In this document: one piece after another, positions 27,467 through 35,967 of the stretch
Position numbering within the stretch: the stretch's first letter is position 1
How the letters are laid out: the number at the start of each line of letters is the position of its first letter
Assembly (NCBI GenBank): GCA_040386935.1
Contig: JAZKEQ010000029.1
Coordinates: 23,757 to 87,756, forward strand
Length of the DNA stretch: 64,000 nt
Reading direction: 5' to 3'
Source of the DNA: JABMMZ01 sp040386935
GTDB taxonomy: Bacteria; Bacteroidota; Bacteroidia; NS11-12g; UBA955
Notes under the pieces: generated by a model
Database searches by the model: none
Seen by the model: the letters and a program-made list of their open reading frames with translations, nothing else
Told to the model about the DNA's origin: nothing
Translations under genes and position numbers: made by a program

Positions 27467-27988
27467 TTAACGGCCAAACATTTTATCGCTTTTATCATCC
27501 CTGCCTGCATCTTCAAGCGGGTATTCCTTCCTCATCGGGAAGTAATTCATTTCATCCATATTCAGAATGCGTTTAAGATCGGGGTGATTAATAAAATTAA
27601 ACCCAAAGAAATCGTATTCTTGTCTTTCCATCCAGTTGGCAGTTGGCCAAAGGTGGGTAACAGTTGGCATATCCATATCGCCATCAGGCATAAAAGTTTT
27701 GATGCGTATGCGCCAGTTATTTTTCATGTTGTGCAATTGATACATGATGCCAAATTCTTCACCTTTATTATCAGGGAAATGAAGGCCACAAAGTGTAGTT
27801 AGAAAAGTGAACTCCAATTCAGGATCATCTTTTAACAACATCAATACATTTACGATGTTTTTTTTATCAACTACAAATACAGGAAAATCATAAAGCATTT
27901 CAGCGCTTTTCAATCCTTCACCGAATTGTGTTTTAAGTTTTGCGGAGATTATATCTAACAATTCACTCATGTTGTTATTCGATGCCAT
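27467..27988 (-). CDS. nuoC: NADH-quinone oxidoreductase subunit C (30 kDa)
   Basis: A 173-residue hydrophilic subunit. The signature is near the C-terminus: VTHLWPTANWMERQEYDFFG followed by HPDLKRILNMDEM. The ATG at 27988 overlaps nuoB by 14 bases. A second in-frame ATG at 27970 (MSELLDII) would start 4 bases after the nuoB stop and is equally plausible. Confidence 0.95.
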   Translation of the reverse strand: MASNNNMSELLDIISAKLKTQFGEGLKSAEMLYDFPVFVVDKKNIVNVLMLLKDDPELEFTFLTTLCGLHFPDNKGEEFGIMYQLHNMKNNWRIRIKTFMPDGDMDMPTVTHLWPTANWMERQEYDFFGFNFINHPDLKRILNMDEMNYFPMRKEYPLEDAGRDDKSDKMFGR

Positions 27989-28520
27989 AGGCCGCTAATT
28001 TTTCTTTGTACTCAGGTGTATCTCTTCTTCTAATGCTTTCAGATCTTGTGAGTTCCTGTATTTTTAAAATGCCGTCAAGTACTTGTTCTGGGCGTGGAGG
28101 GCAGCCCGGAATGTATACATCCACCGGGATGATTCTATCGATACCCTGCAGTACGCTGTAAGTATCGAATATGCCACCGCTGCTAGCACAAGCACCCATA
28201 CTGAGTACCCATTTTGGTTCTGCCATTTGTTCGTATACCTGACGTAAAATAGGACCCATCTTTTTAGAGATAGTACCCATTACCATCAATAAATCTGCCT
28301 GACGCGGAGAGAAGCTTAAGCGCTCTGATCCGAAACGGGCTAAATCATAGTGTGAAGCCATGGTGGCCATGAATTCAATACCGCAACATGAGGTAGCAAA
28401 TGGCAAGGGCCAAAGCGAATTGGCGCGTGCTAAACCTACCACTTTGTCGAGAGACGTAGCGAAGAAACCGGCTCCTTCAATGCCTTCAGGTTTAAATTCC
28501 GGTTTGATATCAATACTCAT
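27975..28520 (-). CDS. nuoB: NADH-quinone oxidoreductase subunit B (cluster N2)
   Basis: A 181-residue subunit that holds the terminal cluster N2. The ligands are the tandem Cys45-Cys46 in FATSCCGIEFMAT, the Cys of MGACASSGG and the Cys of YIPGCPPRPEQ. Length and sequence are canonical. It follows nuoA after 37 bases. Confidence 0.97.
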   Translation of the reverse strand: MSIDIKPEFKPEGIEGAGFFATSLDKVVGLARANSLWPLPFATSCCGIEFMATMASHYDLARFGSERLSFSPRQADLLMVMGTISKKMGPILRQVYEQMAEPKWVLSMGACASSGGIFDTYSVLQGIDRIIPVDVYIPGCPPRPEQVLDGILKIQELTRSESIRRRDTPEYKEKLAAYGIE

Positions 28521-28557
28521 TGCTGTTGTTGTTTAATAATTGATAAATGCGATTGGA

Positions 28558-28935
28558 TTATTCCCACTTAAGGGCACCTTTTTTAACGATATAGACAAGT
28601 CCGAGTACAAGAAAACCCATGAACATGAACATTTCAATTAATCCTGTAAGACCCAGTGTTTTAAAATTAACTGCCCAAGGATACATAAAGATTACCTCAA
28701 CATCGAATAAAACAAAAAGGATAGCGACTAAAAAATATTTAATTGAAAATGGCGTTCTAGCATTTCCCTCTGATTCAATACCACATTCGAATGCTTCACC
28801 TTTTATTTTTGAGTTTTTCTTAGGACCCAAAACGTGGGTGGCCACCATTGTAGTGACAATAAAACCCAAGGCAACAATAAACATAAAAACGATGGGGATG
28901 TAGTCGTGGAGCGTGTTGACAATAAGGTAAGGCAT
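28558..28935 (-). CDS. nuoA: NADH-quinone oxidoreductase subunit A
   Basis: A 125-residue membrane subunit with three helices. GEAFECGIESEGNARTPFSI is the conserved loop with the cysteine near the quinone site, and LFDVEVIFMYPWA is the second signature with its acidic residues. The frame runs up to 29001, but the protein aligns from ATG 28935 (MPYLIVNTLHDYIP), downstream of a -7 element at 28970-28977. It is the first gene of the 14-gene nuo operon. Confidence 0.95.
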   Translation of the reverse strand: MPYLIVNTLHDYIPIVFMFIVALGFIVTTMVATHVLGPKKNSKIKGEAFECGIESEGNARTPFSIKYFLVAILFVLFDVEVIFMYPWAVNFKTLGLTGLIEMFMFMGFLVLGLVYIVKKGALKWE

Positions 28936-28969
28936 ACTTATAGGTAGGTATTTCAGTAAATTTTTACCG

Positions 28970-28977
28970 CAAAAATA
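28970..28977 (-). promoter_or_regulatory. -7 element of the nuo operon
   Basis: On the minus strand TATTTTTG matches TAnnTTTG and ends 34 bases before the nuoA ATG at 28935. TTTG at 28996-28993 lies only 15 bases upstream, shorter than usual, so the -33 assignment is uncertain. Confidence 0.4.
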
Positions 28978-29034
28978 GGTTTTCTTAACGAACAAAATCA
29001 TTTCGTATGTAAAAATATTTTATAATACGAAAGC

Positions 29035-29073
29035 AGGTGTTTTTTCAGCCTATTTTACCGGGTGAAAACACCT
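29035..29073. repeat. inverted repeat between pbp1A and nuoA
   Basis: AGGTGTTTT (29035-29043) pairs perfectly with AAAACACCT (29065-29073). Inside the right arm, GGTGAAAACACC (29061-29072) can form its own small hairpin, so two structures exclude each other. There is no T-run of note on either strand. It may end the pbp1A transcript or act in the nuo leader region. Confidence 0.4.
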
Positions 29074-29157
29074 AAAAATTTGGACGTTTAAGCAAATTCT
29101 TTAATGCCTTAAAATTAATCAAAGGTAATTCATAAAATTAAGAAGAATGGATTGAAT

Positions 29158-31404
29158 CTAAATGCCCAGATTCAAGGCATCATTGGGTTGCCCAAATTCA
29201 TCTGTGACATCCACCTCACTGTATTCACCACAATTGTATTCAATGCCAAGTTCATGTTCGGGTTTTGGTATTGGTTCGAGTTTAATGCCGAGTTTAGGAT
29301 CGGCTTTTGCAGCATTAATAAAATAGGCAAATATCGGCAAAGCTGCGTGTGCACCCTGCCCATAATTCGTACTTCTGAAACGCACCTTGCGACTGTCGCA
29401 ACCCACCCATGTGGCGCATACCAAATCTTTGGTAACACCCATGAACCAGCCATCGCTGTTACTTTGAGTCGTGCCTGTTTTACCGCCTACCCAACCCTGA
29501 ACACCGTATTTGCTGTGCAGTCTTTGGCCGGTGCCTCTTTTGCAAACACCTTCCAGCAATTGACACATTACAAATGCTTTCTCTTCATTTAATACCTGCT
29601 TGATTTCCTGAGGTGAAAACTCAGCCAGAATATTGCCGTTTTTATCTTCAATTCTTGTGATATAAGTGGGTTCTATCCAATACCCTTTATTGGCGAATGT
29701 TGAAAATGCACCTGCCATATCAAATGGCGATATATCTGTAACACCCAAACAAATAGAAGGAACAGGATCAAGCTTGGCGCTATCGATCCCCATTTTTCTT
29801 ACAAATTCTATCACAGTTTCTGGGGCACGGTCACCCATGGTTTTCATTACCTGTGCTACAATGCAGTTGGTAGATGTAGCCAAACCGCGGTACATATTCA
29901 TACTGCCTCCACTGCTGCCATCACTGTTATGCACCACCCATTTGCCAAAGTCAGGCGCTGAGTTAGGGAACTGTGTGCAGGGAGAAATTTTATTGTCAAT
30001 GGCCAATGCGTATACAAATGGTTTGAAGGTAGAACCTACCTGACGGCCTGCACCTTTATTGACATGGTCGTACTGGAAATAGTGGTGATTAATACCACCC
30101 ACCCAAGCTTTTACCTGACCTGTACTTGGTTGAATAGCAATAAAGCCTGTGTGAAGGAATTTCTTCATGTATTTGATGGAATCCAATGGACTCATCATGG
30201 TATCGCGGTCGCCATTCCAACTGAATACAGTCATTTTAACTTTGGTACGGCACACTTTCATGATGCTTGCTGTGTCTTTTCCGTAAGATTTTTTTAGCAA
30301 GGCATAGCGTGGCGTTTTGCGCAATTCCTGAACGGGATAATCAGTCAATACTTTCCAGTTTTCATCGCGCCACGGTTGTTTGCCTTCCCAGCTTTTATCA
30401 AATGTTTTTTGTAAATCTTTTAAATGTTTGGCAGCAGCATTTTCAGCGTATTGTTGTAAGCGCGAATTAATGGTCGTATAAATTTTCAAACCATCTTTAT
30501 AAAGATTGTATTTTTCACCATTTGGTTTGGTGTGTTCATTGCACCATTTAGTCAAATCGCGTTTTAAATACTCTCTGAAATACACCGCCATTCCTTCGTT
30601 GTGATCCTCATATTGATAATCCAGCTTGATGGGTGTATTTTTTAATTTTTCAAATTCTTCATCTGTCAATTTATTGTTCCGTTTCATTTGACCCAAAACA
30701 GTATTTCTTCTCGACATCGCATTTTCAGGATTGCGTTTTGGATTGTACATGGAGATACCTTTTAATACCCCTACAAGTATGGCACATTCTTCTGTTTTTA
30801 AATCAGCAGGAGCTTTGTTGAAAAATTCCTTGGCAGCAGATTTGATGCCGAATGATGAACCCGAAAAGCGCACAGTATTTAAATACATGCTGGCTATTTC
30901 TTCTTTGGTATAACGTCTTTCTAATTTTACAGCAATTACCCATTCTTTAAGTTTTTGTGCAATACGCACCACCACATTGGGACGCTCGCCTTCATCATAA
31001 TGGAACAGGTTTTTAGCAAGCTGTTGAGTAATGGTACTGGCACCGCCATTTGAACCGAATCCGGCCACTGCACCAACTAAGCGTTTGGCATCTATGCCTG
31101 AATGGGTATAAAAGCGTTCGTCTTCGGTTGAAATCAACGCATCAAACATTTTAGGTGAAATTTCTTTGAATGATACGTATGATCTTTTTTGAATATAATA
31201 TTGGCCCATCATCACACCATCTTCGCTATACAATTCGCTGGCAAGTGCACTTCTTGGATTCTCTAGTTCTTCGATGTCGGGCATGTGTCCGAGTATGCCA
31301 AAACCAACTAAAATAAAGAATACAGGAATGGCAATTAAAAAGTAAATAAAAAATCGCCAGAATTTTCTGATGATATTGGGTGATTGATTCGAAGGTTTGT
31401 TCAT
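29158..31404 (-). CDS. class A penicillin-binding protein (PBP1A-type)
   Basis: A 748-residue bifunctional peptidoglycan synthase anchored by one N-terminal helix (FFIYFLIAIPVFFILVGFGI). The GT51 glycosyltransferase shows STEDERFYTHSGID (catalytic Glu about 94) and GGASTITQQLAKNLF. The transpeptidase shows the SxxK serine in GSTFKPFVYAL, the STN triad in ATSTNCIVAQ and KTGTTQSNSDGWF. I start at ATG 31404, which leaves 10 bases after the preceding gene; the longer frame to 31470 would overlap it. It is probably co-transcribed with the PorW/SprE-like gene. Confidence 0.96.
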   Translation of the reverse strand: MNKPSNQSPNIIRKFWRFFIYFLIAIPVFFILVGFGILGHMPDIEELENPRSALASELYSEDGVMMGQYYIQKRSYVSFKEISPKMFDALISTEDERFYTHSGIDAKRLVGAVAGFGSNGGASTITQQLAKNLFHYDEGERPNVVVRIAQKLKEWVIAVKLERRYTKEEIASMYLNTVRFSGSSFGIKSAAKEFFNKAPADLKTEECAILVGVLKGISMYNPKRNPENAMSRRNTVLGQMKRNNKLTDEEFEKLKNTPIKLDYQYEDHNEGMAVYFREYLKRDLTKWCNEHTKPNGEKYNLYKDGLKIYTTINSRLQQYAENAAAKHLKDLQKTFDKSWEGKQPWRDENWKVLTDYPVQELRKTPRYALLKKSYGKDTASIMKVCRTKVKMTVFSWNGDRDTMMSPLDSIKYMKKFLHTGFIAIQPSTGQVKAWVGGINHHYFQYDHVNKGAGRQVGSTFKPFVYALAIDNKISPCTQFPNSAPDFGKWVVHNSDGSSGGSMNMYRGLATSTNCIVAQVMKTMGDRAPETVIEFVRKMGIDSAKLDPVPSICLGVTDISPFDMAGAFSTFANKGYWIEPTYITRIEDKNGNILAEFSPQEIKQVLNEEKAFVMCQLLEGVCKRGTGQRLHSKYGVQGWVGGKTGTTQSNSDGWFMGVTKDLVCATWVGCDSRKVRFRSTNYGQGAHAALPIFAYFINAAKADPKLGIKLEPIPKPEHELGIEYNCGEYSEVDVTDEFGQPNDALNLGI

Positions 31405-31414
31405 TGATGCTGTT

Positions 31415-34045
31415 TTAGTTTGGGTAGGAGGCTTTGTAAAAAGGAATGTAATCGTCAATTTTTGTTTCACCCATCAATATGGCAAAGTTGTCTTTGCTGA
31501 TGAGGTAATGTTGAAACTGATCCTTGGTCGGAAATTCACTAAACAAAGTTGAATTGCCTTTTACCTGTTCTATAAATTCTTTAGCGCGTGCTAATGTTTT
31601 AAAATTATTGACAATCAATACCTGCGACTGTCCGCCTAATATGCTGTTGGTTATCTGCAATTCATCAAGTCCAAATTGACTTTTATTGAAATTGCTGAAG
31701 AGCGTTTTCAGTTGACTCATGTTCACTCCTTGCGGTACTACCAGCATATAAAAATGGGGACTGTTTTCGTCATATTTATATTTGCTGTTATTGTTAGTAT
31801 TCTCAACTTTTTGTTCCGATTTTGGTTTCTTTGAATTGAGAATGACCAATGTTTCTGCTGCTTGTTTGCCAATATCCGTATCAGGGTAATTGTCGACTAT
31901 GGCTTTTAATTTTTTCTCAAATGTTGCCATATCACCCTGCTCAGCAATAATCAAAGCTTCCAGATAATCGAAATTAACCTGCAAAGGATTGCCTGTGTAG
32001 CGTGTGTCATTTTCTTTCTTATACTCTAAAGCCTGGGCAAATTGTTTGCTTTTATAGGCCTGATAAGTTTTCTTATACAACTGTTCTATTTCATCGTCTG
32101 TTTTATTGACAGATTGATTGGCACTTGAATCACTTGTTGTATTGGTCAACACATCAATAAAGGTGCTTTTTGGGTCCGCTTTTTTAATCAGGTCGAGGTA
32201 GTAATTGTATTGTTCTTCGTGGCCCTGCTCTTTATTGATTTTAGCAAGCAGATACCATGCATTAATTTCAAACTTGTTTTTAGGATATTTTTTCAATAAT
32301 TCCTCCAGCATTTTTTTTGCTTTTTCCGGTTCACCTAGACTTTGATAATACACATTGGCTCCAAGAAAATAGGATTCGGCTATCTCGTCTTTCAGCTTTT
32401 GTTTGTCGGCTGCAGTAAAGGGTATATTGGTGTAGTATTTCTTTCTTTCTTCAGGCACATCTGCCAATAACTCATTTCTTTTTTCATTGCCGGGATCAAT
32501 CGTTTCCTGTTCATCATTGATCTTTTTGTAGACAGCACTTTTGTTGCTGCTGATGGCCCAAAATTCTGTTAATTCTCTGTTGCCCCAAATACGTTGAAAG
32601 TCTTGCAAACCCTTAGTTTTAGCGGCCTGATTGTAAAATGGAAAATTGGTGGAGACGATTTGAGTGGATGGCGATTGAGTCAGTAATTGCTGTTGAATTT
32701 TTTGTCGCTCCTCGAGTAATTTTTGTTCTTCCGCTTTGCGTTTTTCATCGGCAATTATGCGATCGATGGTTTTCTCTCTCAGTGCTTCATTATCTCCTAA
32801 ACGCAATAAACTGTCTTTCTCTTTGATATTAATCAAGTGCTTAATCAATTCATTCAACACCTGATTTTTAGCAATAACATTGTTGTAATCCGGATTCGAT
32901 TTGTCTATTGATCTGGCGGCACTGTCGTAGTAAACCTGCGCGTTTAGATAATCCTGGCGTTTGAAATACAAGTCGGCAAGTGCAAGATAAGCACTGCTCT
33001 TAATATTGAGATCATTGGCTTTACTTCTCAGTGAATTGGTATATTCAACAATGGCCATGGTTTCGTTTTTATCGGCCAATTCAAGATTACCCAATTCGTA
33101 ATAAATCTGATCAAAGTAATCAATGTTCTTATCGTCCTTTAACATCACTCTAAGTGTAGACATGGCATTTCTAACCTCGCTTCTGTTTTTGATGTTAATG
33201 GCCTTTGCCATGTTTAATTTGGCATTAAAGGCAAACTCGTAAGGCGGATTCAGTTTTACAACTTTTTTATAACGGTCATTCGATTCACCGGTCTTTTTGA
33301 TGAGACCGTATAATTGTGCCAGTACAAAATTGTATCTGATTTTTTTCGGTTTGTTTTTAAACTTCGGGATAGCGCCTTCCAATAATTTGATGGCAACTAA
33401 ATATTTTTTCTGACGGATATTGATAGATGCACCTGCAATATCGAGTTGAGGCTTCAGTTTAGCCGGAAAGTCTTTTCTGTTGTTAATTCGGGTGTAAAGT
33501 GCTTCAGCATCTTCGTATTTCTTTAACTGAATATAAGTCACCAGCAAATTGATTTCAGCTTTAGCAGCAGGTATTGTATTTTTAAAATTGCCCGCTACAT
33601 ATTCGTAAACTTCTATCGCGGCATAAAAATCGCCTTTGTAAAACTGGGCATTGCCCATGTGAAGATAACTGTCGTCCACCCATTTTGATTTGCTGTGCTT
33701 GTCAATAATGTGAGAACATTTCTTCAGCACTTCATCCATTTTAGCGGCATTGCCTTTCAGAGATGCAGCATCACCGATAGGGTAAAGTGAAAGTACATCC
33801 TTGAAATTGTCTTTATATGCCAGCAGGGTATTGTCTTCAGCCTCAATTATCAATACATCCGAATTGTAGTAGTAATTGTAATGCGCTAAAGAGTTATGCC
33901 ATTGTTTGGAAAACCAACTTTGGCCTGATACATTCAATACGAGAATAAACAGAACACATGATAATATTATTTTTTTGGCCTGATACAAAATTCTTTTTAT
34001 TTTGGTTAACTTTGAAAACGCAAATTTATTATTTGATAAGCACAT
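31415..34045 (-). CDS. PorW/SprE-like tetratricopeptide protein of type IX secretion and gliding
   Basis: An 876-residue exported protein with a hydrophobic signal (IILSCVLFILVLNVSGQ) and many TPR-like helical pairs, for example DSYLHMGNAQFYKGDFYAAI and YLALADLYFKRQDYLNAQVY. A Glu/Lys/Gln-rich coiled segment (KRKAEEQKLLEERQKIQQQL) lies in the middle. The opening SKQWHNSLAHYNYYYNSDVL matches PorW/SprE, an outer membrane lipoprotein that supports T9SS. ATG 34045 is used here, but a -7 element at 34028-34021 would make it untranscribed. TTG 33988 (YQAKKIILSC) gives a better signal peptide and may be the true start. Confidence 0.8.
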   Translation of the reverse strand: MCLSNNKFAFSKLTKIKRILYQAKKIILSCVLFILVLNVSGQSWFSKQWHNSLAHYNYYYNSDVLIIEAEDNTLLAYKDNFKDVLSLYPIGDAASLKGNAAKMDEVLKKCSHIIDKHSKSKWVDDSYLHMGNAQFYKGDFYAAIEVYEYVAGNFKNTIPAAKAEINLLVTYIQLKKYEDAEALYTRINNRKDFPAKLKPQLDIAGASINIRQKKYLVAIKLLEGAIPKFKNKPKKIRYNFVLAQLYGLIKKTGESNDRYKKVVKLNPPYEFAFNAKLNMAKAINIKNRSEVRNAMSTLRVMLKDDKNIDYFDQIYYELGNLELADKNETMAIVEYTNSLRSKANDLNIKSSAYLALADLYFKRQDYLNAQVYYDSAARSIDKSNPDYNNVIAKNQVLNELIKHLINIKEKDSLLRLGDNEALREKTIDRIIADEKRKAEEQKLLEERQKIQQQLLTQSPSTQIVSTNFPFYNQAAKTKGLQDFQRIWGNRELTEFWAISSNKSAVYKKINDEQETIDPGNEKRNELLADVPEERKKYYTNIPFTAADKQKLKDEIAESYFLGANVYYQSLGEPEKAKKMLEELLKKYPKNKFEINAWYLLAKINKEQGHEEQYNYYLDLIKKADPKSTFIDVLTNTTSDSSANQSVNKTDDEIEQLYKKTYQAYKSKQFAQALEYKKENDTRYTGNPLQVNFDYLEALIIAEQGDMATFEKKLKAIVDNYPDTDIGKQAAETLVILNSKKPKSEQKVENTNNNSKYKYDENSPHFYMLVVPQGVNMSQLKTLFSNFNKSQFGLDELQITNSILGGQSQVLIVNNFKTLARAKEFIEQVKGNSTLFSEFPTKDQFQHYLISKDNFAILMGETKIDDYIPFYKASYPN
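34007..34014 (+). promoter_or_regulatory. -7 element of the M23/bactofilin cluster
   Basis: TAACTTTG on the plus strand, 38 bases before the ATG at 34053. No TTTG at the proper distance is seen. It faces a minus-strand -7 element at 34028-34021. Confidence 0.45.
34021..34028 (-). promoter_or_regulatory. -7 element of the PorW/SprE-like gene
   Basis: TAAATTTG on the minus strand. It lies inside the longest version of the reading frame and argues for a later start. It is oriented toward the plus-strand -7 element 6 bases away. Confidence 0.4.
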
Positions 34046-34052
34046 TTTTTAC

Positions 34053-34961
34053 ATGGAAAAGAAACAAGAGAAAAGAAAATTCCTAAAAAAGCTTAAAAAC
34101 AAGTACCGTTTGTTGATTATCAACGAAACAAATTTCCAGGAGAAAACATCCTTAAGTCTCTCTCCGGGTAACGTTTTGCTCATTGCATCAGCAGGATTAC
34201 TATTGTTTTCACTCATCAGTTGGGGAATATACACTATTTTTCCTTCGGTAAAAGATTATGCACCGGGTTACGCTCAAAATTTTGACGGAAGGATGAAAAA
34301 TGAAGTGTTGAGTAAAATGCGTCAATTGGAAGGTAAACTGACAATTGCTGAAAAAAGAGAATTGGCAATGAAACAGATTATTGCGGGAGAGGATGTAACC
34401 GCCTATGATTTGCCTTACAAAGCAGATAAAAGCCGTTCGGTAGAATTGGGCATCAATGAAACTAAGGCTGATGGGGACAGGGTAAACAATGCTCAGGCCA
34501 TTATTCAAAATGCCAAGAAACAAGAAGAACAGCAGAAACCAATGGTGAATCAAGGTGTGGCTGAAAAACCTGAACAAAGTGATTTATTGGGTAGTGAGTT
34601 ATTGTTTTTTACACCTGTTAACGGAACTGTAATTGCTGATTTTAATGCAGGGGTAAGACCTTATATAGAGATTTTTACAAATGGAGAGCAGGCCATCAAG
34701 GCTGCCATGGAAGGCACTGTTATCTTTAATGGCTGGACACCGGAAAACGGCTATGTAATTTCAATTCAGCACCGCAACAATTGGATATCGACTTATAAAC
34801 ACAACGCCACTTTGTACAAGGAAACAGGCGCCTTGGTAAAAGCGGGTGAAACAATTGCCATTGTTGCCGAAACAGCGAAAACAGGTAAGAAAAATAATTT
34901 TCGTTTCGAATTGTGGCACAACGGTATTGCAGTTAATCCATTGAATTACATTTCTTTTTAA
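34053..34961 (+). CDS. membrane-anchored M23 (LytM-like) protein, apparently non-catalytic
   Basis: A 302-residue protein with a basic cytoplasmic N-terminus, one membrane helix (about residues 33-58), a coiled/linker region and a C-terminal LytM fold (residues about 190-302). Two catalytic motifs are altered. The usual H-x-G-x-D site reads GVRPYIEIFTNGEQ, and the usual H-L-H-F-E reads NFRFELWHNG. It therefore resembles degenerate LytM regulators such as EnvC rather than an active endopeptidase. A bactofilin follows after 17 bases, a pairing known from cell-shape systems. The start at 34053 avoids an upstream frame opening inside the promoter. Confidence 0.88.
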   Translation: MEKKQEKRKFLKKLKNKYRLLIINETNFQEKTSLSLSPGNVLLIASAGLLLFSLISWGIYTIFPSVKDYAPGYAQNFDGRMKNEVLSKMRQLEGKLTIAEKRELAMKQIIAGEDVTAYDLPYKADKSRSVELGINETKADGDRVNNAQAIIQNAKKQEEQQKPMVNQGVAEKPEQSDLLGSELLFFTPVNGTVIADFNAGVRPYIEIFTNGEQAIKAAMEGTVIFNGWTPENGYVISIQHRNNWISTYKHNATLYKETGALVKAGETIAIVAETAKTGKKNNFRFELWHNGIAVNPLNYISF

Positions 34962-34978
34962 TATTATTGCAGTAGGAA

Positions 34979-35368
34979 ATGCTCAACAAAAACAACAAAT
35001 CAGAAAACAATCAAGGGTCGGCCTTGAATATGGTAGGTACAGGTACCCTGGTAAAGGGTGATATGACTTCGGATGGCGACTTGAGAGTTGACGGCAGAAT
35101 ACACGGCAATGTGCATTCAAAATCGAAAATTGCACTGGGTGCAAGTGCAGAAATTATTGGTAATACAATAGCCAGAAGTGCAGATATTTCAGGCAAAATA
35201 GAAGGTGACCTCGAAATCAGTGAAACGCTTTTTTTAAGAGCAACATCAAGAATTATAGGCAATATCAAAACGTCTAAAATCATCATTGAAAGCGGAGCGA
35301 TATTTAATGGCAGTTGCTATATGAATAAGTCGGATGCAGTGCCATCATCGACTTCAACACAATCCTAA
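34979..35368 (+). CDS. bactofilin (polymer-forming cytoskeletal protein)
   Basis: A 129-residue protein with a disordered, Asn/Ser-rich N-terminus and a central right-handed beta-helix seen as short hydrophobic repeats (GTLVKGDMTSDGDLRVDGRI, GNVHSKSKIALGASAEIIGN, GDLEISETLFLRATSRIIGN). Bactofilins polymerise without nucleotide and scaffold cell-wall enzymes at the membrane. The preceding M23-like gene fits that role. The next gene starts directly after the stop codon. Confidence 0.95.
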   Translation: MLNKNNKSENNQGSALNMVGTGTLVKGDMTSDGDLRVDGRIHGNVHSKSKIALGASAEIIGNTIARSADISGKIEGDLEISETLFLRATSRIIGNIKTSKIIIESGAIFNGSCYMNKSDAVPSSTSTQS

Positions 35369-35566
35369 TTGAAAAAGAAAGCCCCCTTATCCGGTTATGC
35401 CAAATATTCCGCGATTGGTCTTCAAATGGGGGGAATTATTGCCATCATGACTTTTCTAGGTCGTTACCTCGACAGTTTTAAATGGCTGGAATTTCCTGTA
35501 TTTACAATTGTCGGCATTCTGGTTGGCGTATTCGGGGCCATGTACTATATCATCAAACAACTTTAA
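35369..35566 (+). CDS. AtpZ-like (AtpI/gene 1 family) membrane protein
   Basis: A 65-residue protein with two helices. The pattern YAKYSAIGLQMGGIIAIMTF, then GRYLDSFKWLEFP and a second helix ending YYIIKQL, matches the ATPase gene 1/AtpZ family, which aids c-ring assembly or Mg/Ca transport. It starts at TTG immediately after the bactofilin stop. Its position just upstream of the F0 genes supports the call. Confidence 0.85.
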   Translation: MKKKAPLSGYAKYSAIGLQMGGIIAIMTFLGRYLDSFKWLEFPVFTIVGILVGVFGAMYYIIKQL

Positions 35567-35967
35567 TGAAAAATTTAAAAATATACATCTTTACAGTACT
35601 GTTAATCGTTGCAGCGTGGTGTTTTCCTGTAACACTGATTTCGATGAACAATAAATACTGGTTGACAGCAGCCATTCTTTTTTTTATGGTCAATACCCTG
35701 TTTTCGCTTTATAAAATTAAGGGTGCTTTAACGGCAAATCAATCCCGATTCAATGCCACCTATTTTGGCTCCATGGGATTGAAAATGATTTGCGCCTTTA
35801 TTTTTATTGTTATGTATTTAAAATTCAGCGAGTTGTTAAATAAGGGCGTTTTACTTGGAATGGTTTGTATATATTTTATCTACATGGGCTTTGAAATTCA
35901 ATTTATCCTTTATAAATTGCGCACCAATTCAGAAAAATCTCAAAATGGTGATGATGCGCGAAAATAA
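35566..35967 (+). CDS. small four-helix membrane protein, AtpI-like
   Basis: A 133-residue protein with four predicted membrane helices and a charged C-terminal tail (RTNSEKSQNGDDARK). Sequence similarity to AtpI cannot be claimed from motifs. Size, topology and position between AtpZ and AtpB are those of the AtpI-like proteins of Bacteroidota. The ATG at 35566 shares a base with the preceding stop (TAATG), and its end overlaps atpB, so the genes are coupled. Confidence 0.7.
   Translation: MKNLKIYIFTVLLIVAAWCFPVTLISMNNKYWLTAAILFFMVNTLFSLYKIKGALTANQSRFNATYFGSMGLKMICAFIFIVMYLKFSELLNKGVLLGMVCIYFIYMGFEIQFILYKLRTNSEKSQNGDDARK

Noticed and set aside
29035..29073. Riboswitch ahead of the nuo operon
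   Set aside because: The inverted repeat lies upstream of the inferred -7 element of nuoA, so it would not be in the nuo mRNA; no known riboswitch core is recognisable.
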